This document shows, piece by piece, positions 57,370 to 64,000 of a stretch of DNA of 64,000 nucleotides (position 1 is its first letter; the number at the start of each line of letters is the position of its first letter). The translations under genes were made by a program, and so were the position numbers. The stretch comes from Burkholderiales bacterium. GTDB taxonomy: Bacteria; Pseudomonadota; Gammaproteobacteria; Burkholderiales; JAEUOS01. Below the pieces are notes generated by a model. That model saw only the letters and a program-made list of their open reading frames with translations, did not search any database and was not told where the DNA came from. The stretch lies in NCBI GenBank assembly GCA_016790635.1, contig JAEUOR010000053.1, positions 62,001-126,000 of the forward strand. Reading direction: 5' to 3'.

Positions 57370-58635
57370 TTGAACTTCGACGCCCTGCTCGCGGCGCATC
57401 GCGGCAAGCGCATCCGCATCGGTCTCGCCGGTGCCGGCGAGTTCGGGCGCTCGTTTCTGTTCCGCTCGGGGCGGGCGCAAGCGATCGAGGTCGTTGCCGT
57501 GGCCGACCGCGACCGCGAGCGTGCCGCAGCGGCGGTGGCCAACGCCGGCATGTCGGCAGCATCGGTGGCGATCACGCAGGACGCGGCAGAGCTCGCGGAG
57601 ATGCCGCTCGACATGATCGTCGAGGCGACCGGCGAGCCCGAGGTGGCGGCCGGCCTCGCCGAGTTGGCCATCGCCCGGGGCAAGCACTTCGCCATGGTGA
57701 CCAAGGAGGCGGACTGCGTCGTCGGCCCGATTCTCCAGGCGCAGGCGCAGGCCGCGGGCGTCGTCTGCACGCCGGTCGACGGCGACCAGCCGAGCCTGCT
57801 CGTGGCCCTGGTGAGCTGGGCGAAACTGCTCGGCCTGGAAGTCGTTTGCGCCGGCAAGGCCGGAGAGTACGACGTGGTCTACGACCGCGAATCGCACGGC
57901 GGCGAATTCTGGACCAACCCCTCGGTCCGCCATTCGCGCCTGGCAGACCTTCAGCGCGCGACCATCCCGGATTACTGCGAGCTGGCCATCGTTGCCAACG
58001 CGACCGGTTTGAAGGTGGACCGTCCCGAGCTGCACGCGCCCGTGGCGCGCACCCTGGAGTTGCCCGACCTGTTCCGTCCGCGCACTGACGGCGGCCTCCT
58101 CGCCGCCAGCGGCGTCGTCGACATGTTCGTGTGCTTGAGGCGGCCGGACGAGCTCAGCTTCGCGGGCGGGGTGTTCGTCATCGTTCGCTGCGATGACCGC
58201 GCGACCTGGGAGGTGCTACGGGGCAAGGGCATTCCCGTCAGCAGCGACGGCGGCTTTGCCCTGCTGCACAACCCGGTGCACCTGCTTGGCATCGAGGCGC
58301 CCGTCTCGCTGGTGAATGCGGTTCACTTGCGCGCGCCGGCCGCGACGCTCTTTCCGCATTACGACATGCATGGGCGGGCGACGCGGGAGCTCGCCGCCGG
58401 CACCCGCTTCACCATCGGGGTGCGCCACACGATTCCCGGGGTGGAGACGCTGCTCGCGCCGGCAAGCGCGGTCAAGGACGCCGCGCCGGTTCCGTATTAC
58501 ATGCTGACCGGGTGCACCTTGGCAAAGAGCGTCAAGCCCGGAATGATCCTCACGCGCGACATGGTGGAGCCGCCACCCCGATCCGCGCTGTGGCGCTTGC
58601 GCGCGCTGCAGGACTCCAGGTTTTTCGGCGCATGA
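57370..58635 (+). CDS. NAD(P)-dependent homoserine-dehydrogenase-like oxidoreductase with SAF domain
   Basis: A 421-aa protein with an N-terminal Rossmann motif GLAGAGEFGRSF (about 18-29) and VAVADRDRERA, resembling a family of SAF-domain oxidoreductases related to homoserine dehydrogenase. The C-terminal part (about 355-415) ends in a SAF-like segment with YYMLTGCTLAKSVKPGMILTRDMVEPP. Substrate unknown; a sugar-acid or amino-acid semialdehyde is plausible. The start is TTG at 57370 with GAGGGCGG in front; no ATG or GTG is in frame upstream before a stop. Its stop overlaps the amidohydrolase ATG, indicating a shared pathway. Confidence 0.8.
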   Translation: MNFDALLAAHRGKRIRIGLAGAGEFGRSFLFRSGRAQAIEVVAVADRDRERAAAAVANAGMSAASVAITQDAAELAEMPLDMIVEATGEPEVAAGLAELAIARGKHFAMVTKEADCVVGPILQAQAQAAGVVCTPVDGDQPSLLVALVSWAKLLGLEVVCAGKAGEYDVVYDRESHGGEFWTNPSVRHSRLADLQRATIPDYCELAIVANATGLKVDRPELHAPVARTLELPDLFRPRTDGGLLAASGVVDMFVCLRRPDELSFAGGVFVIVRCDDRATWEVLRGKGIPVSSDGGFALLHNPVHLLGIEAPVSLVNAVHLRAPAATLFPHYDMHGRATRELAAGTRFTIGVRHTIPGVETLLAPASAVKDAAPVPYYMLTGCTLAKSVKPGMILTRDMVEPPPRSALWRLRALQDSRFFGA

Positions 58636-59507
58636 GCGAAGAACAGCCGATCGTCGATGCGCACCACCACCTGTGGCAGCTCTCCGGTGGCGCCCTGTAC
58701 TACCCCTGGTTGCAGGACCCCAAGCCGCACGACTTCTTCCTGGGCGACTATGCAGTGCTCAAGCGCGACTACCTGCCGCCCGATTACCGGCGCGACGCGG
58801 CCGGGCACAACGTGGTCAAGACCGTTCACGTCGAGGCGGAGTGCAGCCGGGAGCAGCAGGTGGACGAGACGCACTGGCTGACCGAGATCAACGAGCGCTA
58901 CGGCATGCCCAACGCCATCGTGGCGCATGCGTGGTTCCACACCGGCGACACGGCCAGGATCCTCGAAGCGCACAAGGCATTTCCCTTGGTCCGCGGCATC
59001 CGTTCCAAGCCCGCCGACGAGGCGATGATGCGGGACTCGAAGTGGCTCGCAGGACTCAAGCTGCTCGGCCGGTTCGGCCTGTCCTGGGACCTGCGGGTGA
59101 AGACGTGGGAGCTGGAGGCAGCGGCCGCCGTCGTGCGCGCGATCCCGGAGATCCCGGTGGTCCTGAACCACACCGGTTTTCCCTGGGACCGCAGTGACGC
59201 CGGCCTCGCCATGTGGCGCCGCGGCATGAAAGCCCTGGCCGCCTGCGAGCAGGCGTACTGCAAGCTCTCGTGCCTATGCCTGCTGGACGGCGAATGGGAC
59301 TATGAGGACAACCGCCGCATGGTGTTCGAGGCGATCGAGATATTCGGGGTGCGAAGATGCATGTTCGCCTCCAACTTCCCGGTGGACGGTCTGCGCGTCA
59401 CGTTCGACCGGATGTTCGGCGACTTCAAGCGCATGACTGCGGATTTCTCCGCCGCGGAGCGACGGCGGCTGTTTCACGACAACGCGGCCGAGTTTTATCG
59501 CCTTTGA
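58632..59507 (+). CDS. Amidohydrolase-2-family TIM-barrel hydrolase
   Basis: A 291-aa metal-dependent hydrolase. IVDAHHHLWQL at about 7-17 carries the HxH metal motif; later residues include VVLNHTGFPW (third metal His) and CMFASNFPVDG (terminal Asp region), as in lactonases and 2-pyrone-4,6-dicarboxylate-hydrolase-like enzymes. It is translationally coupled (ATGA) to the SAF dehydrogenase, so an aldehyde-lactone-acid sequence is a reasonable hypothesis. Confidence 0.86.
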   Translation: MSEEQPIVDAHHHLWQLSGGALYYPWLQDPKPHDFFLGDYAVLKRDYLPPDYRRDAAGHNVVKTVHVEAECSREQQVDETHWLTEINERYGMPNAIVAHAWFHTGDTARILEAHKAFPLVRGIRSKPADEAMMRDSKWLAGLKLLGRFGLSWDLRVKTWELEAAAAVVRAIPEIPVVLNHTGFPWDRSDAGLAMWRRGMKALAACEQAYCKLSCLCLLDGEWDYEDNRRMVFEAIEIFGVRRCMFASNFPVDGLRVTFDRMFGDFKRMTADFSAAERRRLFHDNAAEFYRL

Positions 59508-59657
59508 GCGCCGGGCCTGAACGTGGCGGAGTTTGGGCGCATGCCGGACCTGGCCCGCAGGGCACGCTTGCCCGTTGTCTTGCGTCGCCGCCTGCGAAAT
59601 GGCGATGGTCAAGCAGGGTTCGACCGCGCCTGCGCTCGCGCGCCGCACCAATCGACA

Positions 59658-59687
59658 GACGGAACCGCCGCCGACGGCGGCCCCGTC
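59658..59687. terminator. Possible bidirectional terminator hairpin
   Basis: GACGG-aa-CCGCCG, loop CCGA, CGGCGG-cc-CCGTC: an 11-bp stem with a 2x2 internal loop, in the 206-bp spacer between the convergent amidohydrolase and peroxiredoxin genes. U-tracts are lacking on both strands, so termination is only probable. The remainder of the spacer shows no gene. Confidence 0.4.
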
Positions 59688-59713
59688 TTCTCAACCTGCC
59701 AACGCGCGGACGC

Positions 59714-60184
59714 TCATCCCTTCCCGATCAGTCCCGCGAGCTCGGCCAATACCTCGTCCGGCTTGGGCAACACCCCGGCCGGATAGAGGTGGGAGGCCCG
59801 CACCACGCCCTGCGGGTCGACGATGATGACCGCGCGCAGCGTGTAGCCGGCCTCGGCGTTGTAGACACCCAGCGCCTGCGAGGCGCTACCGTGCGGATGA
59901 AAATCCGACAGCAACGGATGGCCGACCCCGCCCAGGCTTTGCGCCCACACCTTGAGCGACGGTACCGGGTCGCATGACAGGCCCAGCAGCTGGGCGCCTT
60001 TTTCTTCGTATTGCTTCAACGCACGGTTGAAGTTGGAAGTTTGATTGCTTCATCCGCCGGTAAAGGCGAACGGGTAGGCCGATATCACCACCCACTTGCT
60101 GCCGCGATACTGGGCGAGCGAGATTTCGCTGCCGTCGTGCGCCCGGAGCTTGAACTCCGGCGCGGGTTTGCCGACTTCTGCCAT
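59714..60184 (-). CDS. AhpE-like peroxiredoxin, probable selenoprotein (UGA = Sec45)
   Basis: Thiol/selenol peroxidase of 156 residues. The frame is open from ATG 60184 (AAGGAG 6 bp upstream) to a stop at 59714, interrupted only by TGA at 60052-60050, codon 45. That codon replaces the peroxidatic Cys of the conserved FTxxC motif: YPFAFTGG-U-SNQ, with the catalytic Thr at 42. Downstream, SCDPVPSLKVWAQSLGG and HPLLSDFHPHGSASQALGV are typical of AhpE. R116 in LRAVIIVD is the expected activating Arg. A stem-loop with bacterial SECIS geometry follows the UGA. The alternative is a nonsense mutation in a pseudogene, but the rest is intact. sel genes are not in this window. Gene callers would report two fragments. 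Confidence 0.82.
60004..60039 (-). promoter_or_regulatory. bSECIS-like stem-loop downstream of the UGA
   Basis: On the minus strand CUUCAAC (60032-60026), loop CGUGC (60025-60021) and GUUGAAG (60020-60014) form a perfect 7-bp stem. A lower CUUC/GAAG stem (60039-60036 with 60007-60004) extends it across an internal loop. The apical loop begins 24 nt after the UGA and has G at its second position, within the accepted bacterial SECIS limits. The codons here (AAU, CAA, ACU, AAC, GAA, AAA) are AU-richer than around them, as expected of constrained RNA. Confidence 0.68.
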
Positions 60185-60386
60185 GGATGCTCCTTGAGGT
60201 TGCAAGGTTGCCACGCGTGTGACCCCGAGACGATACCGGAGAATGCGCGGCGCTGCTCCCGACCGTGGTGCACCGGCCTTGTCCGCACACATGTGCCGAC
60301 TGGTCGCCCGCCTGATCGTGGATCAAGCGCCCCGGCACGATCTGGGTCGATAATCGGCGTTTCCTCCTTCCTGCCCTTGCCCCGCA

Positions 60387-61367
60387 ATGAACCACGCCGC
60401 CCTGCGCCAGTCCTGGCACCCCGTCTGTTACTCGGCCGACCTCGCCGCGCAGCCGCGCGCGGTCACCCTCCTCGGTGAGCGCCTGGTCATCTGGCGCGAC
60501 GCCGCCGGCGCCGCGCGCGCCTTTGTCGATCGCTGTATCCACCGCGGCACTGCGCTGTCCCTCGGCCGCGTAGAGGACGGCGCGCTCGTCTGCCCGTATC
60601 ACGGCTGGCACTTCGATGCCGAAGGACGGTGCACGCTGATCCCGCAGCTGGAAGACCCGCGCCGCGTGCCGGCGCGCGCTGCGCTCTCCGCTTTTGCCTG
60701 CATCGAGCGCCTGGGCCTGGTGTGGGTGGCGCTCGAAGCGCCGCGGCGCGCGGTGCCGGACGTGCCTGAGTGGTCCGACCCCGCATGGCGCGTGGTGCGC
60801 ACCGGCCCCTTTACATGGAATGCGTTCGCCCAGCGCATGCTGGAGAACTTCACCGATTTTGGCCACTTCGCCTTTGTGCACGAAGGTCTGCTGGGCGACC
60901 CGGCGCGGCCGGTGGTGGCGCAATACGACGTGAAGATCGACGGCGACGTGGTGCGCTATGCCTACGGCCGGCCCGATGCGCCCAACACCGACGCGCTGCC
61001 GGTCTTTACCCATGGCGAGCGCAAGGACGAAATGCGGCGCACGCGCTACGCGATCCACCTGCCCTTTACGCTCATCGAATACATCGACTGGGGCGGCGCG
61101 GACGGCATGGTCTACGTGTTCGCGGTGCAGCCGGTCGACGACACCCACGCCATCGGCTATTGCCAGGTCGCGCGCAACTACCAGCACGACCAGCCGGAGA
61201 CGGTCATGCAGGAGTTCGAGCGCGTCATCTTCGGCCAGGACCAGACCATCGTCGAATCACAGACTCCGGTGGTGGTGGACCTGGGCAACGACGGCGAAGT
61301 GCACATGGTCTTCGACAAGGTGGCGCAGGCCTACCGGCGCGCGTTGCGCGAGAACGGATTCGGCTGA
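60387..61367 (+). CDS. Rieske aromatic oxygenase (vanillate O-demethylase-like)
   Basis: A 326-aa Rieske mononuclear iron oxygenase alpha subunit, shorter than the ring-hydroxylating dioxygenase at 16060. Cluster ligands are C50-I-H52 and C69-x2-H72 (CPYHGWHF); iron ligands are D157, H160 and H165 in ENFTDFGHFAFVHEG. This size and pattern suit O-demethylases and related small Rieske monooxygenases. No reductase is adjacent, so electrons may come from the reductase or ferredoxin at 17450-20543, or from elsewhere. Divergent from the peroxiredoxin. Confidence 0.88.
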   Translation: MNHAALRQSWHPVCYSADLAAQPRAVTLLGERLVIWRDAAGAARAFVDRCIHRGTALSLGRVEDGALVCPYHGWHFDAEGRCTLIPQLEDPRRVPARAALSAFACIERLGLVWVALEAPRRAVPDVPEWSDPAWRVVRTGPFTWNAFAQRMLENFTDFGHFAFVHEGLLGDPARPVVAQYDVKIDGDVVRYAYGRPDAPNTDALPVFTHGERKDEMRRTRYAIHLPFTLIEYIDWGGADGMVYVFAVQPVDDTHAIGYCQVARNYQHDQPETVMQEFERVIFGQDQTIVESQTPVVVDLGNDGEVHMVFDKVAQAYRRALRENGFG

Positions 61368-61559
61368 AATTCGTCGCAGTGTCCGCGTCGAGCTGGCAGG
61401 CGGCAAGGACGGACGCGCCCGTCTTCCAATAATTCGGCGCGCTCTCCGCGCGGCATCAGTTGGTGAGGCGTTTTGTAGCAAGTTATTCGTATGTATACGC
61501 ATCGAATAGTATAAGTGGGTATAGATCGGGAAGAAGACGCAGGAATCGGAAAGGCGCAA

Positions 61560-62198
61560 ATGCACGAAGCCTTGACCCTCGCAGCCCTGATCGCCGCGCT
61601 ATCCATCGGCGTGGTGAGCCCCGGCCCCAGCTTCATCATGATCGCGCGCATGGCGGTGGCGACGTCGCGCGCCGAGGGCGTGGCCGCGGCCTTGGGCATG
61701 GGCGTCGGCGGCGCGCTCTTTGGCGCCCTGGCGCTGGCCGGACTGCACGCGCTCTTCACCGCCGTGCCGACGCTCTTTGTCGGCCTCAAGGTGGCCGGCG
61801 GCCTGTACCTGTGCTGGCTGGGTGTGCGCATCTTCATGGCGGCGCGTGAACCGCTCGACTTCACGCCCGGTGAGGGACAAGTCAGGCCCAAACGCCTGCG
61901 CGCCTTTGCGCTCGGCTTCACCACCCAGGTGAGCAACCCCAAGACCGCGGTGGTCTACGCCAGCGTCTTTGCGGCGCTCTTGCCGGCGACGTTCTCGCTC
62001 GGCTTCGCAACCGCCGTAGTGGCCTGCGCGTTCGCGGTCGAGACCGCGTGGTACGCGCTGGTGGCGCTGGCGCTGTCTGCCGAGTCACCGCGACGCGCGT
62101 ACCTGGGCTGCAAGGTGTGGGTGGACCGCGCGGCGGGGGCGGTGATGGGCGGGTTGGGGGTCAGGCTGGTGGTGCAGGGGGAGCGGCTGCAGGGCTGA
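61560..62198 (+). CDS. LysE/RhtB-family amino-acid exporter
   Basis: A 212-aa membrane protein with six helices and the family signature SIGVVSPGPSFIMIARMAVATSRAEGVAAALGMGVG near the N-terminus, then FTTQVSNPKTAVVYASVFAALLP. These proteins export amino acids or homoserine lactones; substrate unknown. ATG 61560 follows GGAAAGGCGCAA. The 192-bp spacer upstream is AT-rich with an inverted repeat CGTAT-GT-ATACG at about 61488-61499, which may be an operator. Convergent with the next gene, 8 bp away. Confidence 0.88.
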   Translation: MHEALTLAALIAALSIGVVSPGPSFIMIARMAVATSRAEGVAAALGMGVGGALFGALALAGLHALFTAVPTLFVGLKVAGGLYLCWLGVRIFMAAREPLDFTPGEGQVRPKRLRAFALGFTTQVSNPKTAVVYASVFAALLPATFSLGFATAVVACAFAVETAWYALVALALSAESPRRAYLGCKVWVDRAAGAVMGGLGVRLVVQGERLQG

Positions 62199-62206
62199 AC
62201 CGACCC

Positions 62207-63184
62207 CTAGCGCCTGTCGGGCCGATACGCGCTGCCCGGCTTGAATCCCCGGCAGCCGTGCAGCTTGATGAAGATCTCGAATTCGCCTTCGGCGGCGCAC
62301 AGCCACAGCACGCTGCCGTCTTCATGCACATGCGGGTAAAAGGTCAGGTGGATCATTTTGGCCGCGGGGGCTTCGGGTTTTTTCCCGCGCTTGTGAAATT
62401 GCGTCGGCAGGGGTTCCCCGATACCTGAGTTTTGCAACTTGGGCCGCACATCGACCGGCGGATCGGGATCGAGCACGCTCACGCGCACCTCGCCATCGAC
62501 GCCCAGCGCGCTTTGGCTGATCCGGCAGGCGGCGTTTTGCGCGAGAGCGTCGACCTTGCCGCCGGGTTGCGGCCAGCGCTTCTCCGATTGGAAACCTTGG
62601 CCTAGCTCCGTCAACAACGGATTCACGCAGCCCAGCATGCTGATGTAGGGCTCTGCCGTGGCCTGCAAGGGGATCGCTTTTTTCACGCCGTCGGCATGGT
62701 TGAGCACGATGTACTTAACCGCGGCGCTGCGCGCTTCCTGTTTGGCTTCGAGCTTGGCGCGCGCCTCCCAGATGGACCGCATCTCGCGGTAGTACATCCA
62801 GTTGCTGAGCGCGATCAATCCACCCAGCACGGCCACGATCAGGCCTGTGGCCACAGCAAGACCGAACGGTGTCTCGGGGATTCCGTAGGCGACGTGGATC
62901 GCGATCATGCCGGGAATCGACACCAGCGCGCCCAACAGCAGCAAGCCGATCACCTGCCCCAGGGCGCTCGGAAACGCAAACGCGATCACGAGCGGCACGG
63001 CCGCCATGCACGCGCCCACCATGAATAGCCCGAATATCTTCTGCAGTACGAAGCGCGGCACGCGCAGCGTCGGCATCATGGCACCCCATGCGCTCACGCC
63101 GCGCCACACCGCGAAGGCAAAGCACAGCCAGTAGGCCGTGCCCCACGCGCCGGGTTCAAGAATCCAGCCTTGCAGTTCGATCAT
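62207..63184 (-). CDS. Unrecognised membrane protein with soluble C-terminal domain
   Basis: A 325-aa protein I cannot assign. Four hydrophobic segments fall within about residues 10-135 (GTAYWLCFAFAVWRGVSAWG; FGLFMVGACMAAVPLVIAFAF; VIGLLLLGALVSIPGMIAIHV; VATGLIVAVLGGLIALSNWM). A charged helix (EARAKLEAKQEARSAAVKY) leads to a soluble domain of about 170 residues with VRVSVLDPDPPVDVRP and MIHLTFYPHVHEDGSVLWLC near the end. The ATG at 63184 is clean. It lies divergent from the partial membrane protein at the right edge, and the two may form a functional pair. Confidence 0.7.
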   Translation of the reverse strand: MIELQGWILEPGAWGTAYWLCFAFAVWRGVSAWGAMMPTLRVPRFVLQKIFGLFMVGACMAAVPLVIAFAFPSALGQVIGLLLLGALVSIPGMIAIHVAYGIPETPFGLAVATGLIVAVLGGLIALSNWMYYREMRSIWEARAKLEAKQEARSAAVKYIVLNHADGVKKAIPLQATAEPYISMLGCVNPLLTELGQGFQSEKRWPQPGGKVDALAQNAACRISQSALGVDGEVRVSVLDPDPPVDVRPKLQNSGIGEPLPTQFHKRGKKPEAPAAKMIHLTFYPHVHEDGSVLWLCAAEGEFEIFIKLHGCRGFKPGSAYRPDRR

Positions 63185-63513
63185 CGTTGCCGCGTTGCGG
63201 TTGAAGCGAATGCCGGATTGGCTGGGGTGCAGTATGGCAGGGGCGGCGGGCGATCGGGGTGAGTCGTTGCGGGGAGTCGGCAAGCGGATCGGTCGCGGAC
63301 AGAGGTGGGCAAGAGGTACCCGCCTTTGTTGCAAACCTCGTCATCCGCAGCGCATTGGGCGACATCCGCTCTGGCACGTATTTATGCTACGAGTCGCCCT
63401 GCACTGGACAGTCGCCTAGCGACGGAGTTACCCTGACCGATCGCCCTCGTCTCTGCAGATCGAGATTCTCCTGATGACCACTCCGACTAAACACGGACCA
63501 GGATTGATTGCAC
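63185..63513. other. 329-bp intergenic region without a gene
   Basis: Spacer between two divergent unrecognised membrane-protein genes. No gene, repeat or RNA was recognised. A TGGCACG at 63372 resembles a sigma-54 -24 box, but the GC element is one base too far. Composition shifts towards lower GC to the right, continuing into the last gene. Confidence 0.5.
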
Positions 63514-64000
63514 ATGTTGCAGCCGTCGTTGGTCTCAGCGCAAGCGGCGACAGTCCGAACGGGGTTCGACATGCTTGAGCTGGGCGTCGGCGCCGACATC
63601 CTGCGCGCTGCTGGCTGGGTATACGTTGGCCTCGCATTGATTTGCGGCGCGGCCGCGCTGATATGGACGCCGAAGTGGTGGGGAAAGTTGATCGCGCTTG
63701 TGTTGGTACTGGGCGCTTTCGCCTACCTTCCGGTTACGAAGCACATCGAAGCCCGAGATCGCGCCAACGCCTGGAAGGCCAAGTACGAAGCGGTGATGGC
63801 GATGTTTCAGAAGCGGTGCGAGAGCGCGGGAGAGAAGATCACCCGGGTTGTTGAGAATGTTGAAGGCATCATGATTCTTAAGCCACGTCCTGCGAAATGG
63901 AATCTCGAGGATCAATTTGAGTTGAACGATCCCTATGCGGGCAGCATGGGCGGCGATTCATACATCATGGATTATCTAGTCGGTAGAACCAAGTCTGGAA
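63514..64000 (+). CDS. Unrecognised membrane-anchored protein (3' end beyond window)
   Basis: A frame of at least 162 codons, open to the right edge. From ATG 63514 two hydrophobic segments (RAAGWVYVGLALICGAAALI and WGKLIALVLVLGAFAYL) precede a soluble region with FQKRCESAGEKITRVVENVEG, IMILKPRPAKWNLEDQFELND and PYAGSMGGDSYIMDYLVGRT. The block with DPY...GGDSYI looks like conserved domain sequence, reminiscent of hypothetical proteins found in some type VI effector-immunity cassettes, but I cannot name a family. An ATG at 63571 is another start. GC content is visibly lower than in most of the window, consistent with an acquired gene. Confidence 0.68.
   Translation, partial: MLQPSLVSAQAATVRTGFDMLELGVGADILRAAGWVYVGLALICGAAALIWTPKWWGKLIALVLVLGAFAYLPVTKHIEARDRANAWKAKYEAVMAMFQKRCESAGEKITRVVENVEGIMILKPRPAKWNLEDQFELNDPYAGSMGGDSYIMDYLVGRTKSG

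Noticed and set aside
60050..60292. Two separate short genes, or a frameshifted pseudogene, at the peroxiredoxin locus
   Set aside because: Both pieces are in the same frame and joined by a single TGA at the catalytic position; no insertion or deletion is needed, and a SECIS-like hairpin follows. Selenocysteine reading fits better.
63372..63387. Sigma-54 promoter (TGGCACG...TATGC)
   Set aside because: GG to GC spacing is 11 bases, not 10.

Overview
The window is GC-rich, densely coded DNA from a proteobacterium, most probably a betaproteobacterium of the Burkholderiales. Supporting signs are three tripartite-tricarboxylate (Bug/TctC) periplasmic receptors, a GTP-type PEP carboxykinase, a mnmG-rsmG-parA-parB locus with two parS-like sites, a complete atpIBEFHAGDC operon, a PEP-CTERM protein, and oxygenase clusters for aromatic acids. 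parS plus mnmG/rsmG/atp suggests the origin-proximal part of the chromosome, but no dnaA or clear DnaA-box cluster is visible. No tRNA, rRNA, CRISPR array or insertion sequence was recognised.

Layout. 1-4301 (minus): fic-hsdM-hsdS, a type I restriction-modification operon whose hsdS runs off the left edge; upstream is a striking set of 16-bp repeats spaced exactly 40 bp apart. 4592-8128 (plus): AbrB-family membrane protein, PaaI-type thioesterase, pckG and its terminator. 8215-13588: two parS sites, mnmG, rsmG, parA, an FkbM-type methyltransferase lodged between parA and parB, parB, terminator. 13605-21371: HiPIP, then a divergent phthalate-type aromatic cluster (oxygenase, Bug receptor and decarboxylase-like protein on minus; reductase, dehydrogenase, MarR, Rieske ferredoxin and citryl-CoA-lyase-like protein on plus) around a perfect 22-bp palindrome. 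21412-24760: FecR-domain protein, autotransporter-type barrel, HIT protein, HTH regulator.

24904-32227: promoter and the nine-gene ATP synthase operon, with two unusual hairpins in the atpD-atpC spacer. 32250-45842: organic-acid catabolism (NIPSNAP, acyl-CoA ligase, carboxyltransferase, Bug receptor, CaiB-type CoA transferase, FAH hydrolase, another Bug receptor) and an ABC-FtsX-lipocalin (AttEFGH-like) operon. 46021-49212: speD-speE followed by yjfM-, yjfC- and yjfL-like genes, apparently one polyamine-linked unit. 49289-57033: cupin, bL12-domain membrane protein, LuxR regulator, PEP-CTERM protein, gene remnants, DUF808 protein and a large exported TPR-CHAT putative protease. 57370-64000: SAF-domain dehydrogenase, amidohydrolase, peroxiredoxin, Rieske oxygenase, LysE exporter and two unrecognised membrane proteins, the last cut by the right edge.

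The most remarkable item is the AhpE-like peroxiredoxin at 59714-60184 (minus). Its frame is open from a well-placed start to the end except for one in-frame UGA exactly at the peroxidatic cysteine position (TxxU), and a stem-loop with bacterial SECIS geometry lies just downstream. It is most simply read as a selenocysteine peroxiredoxin that ordinary gene calling would split in two. Other leads are the 40-bp-phased operator array upstream of fic, a decayed CHAT fragment forming a direct repeat around the DUF808 gene, and the atpD-atpC hairpins.
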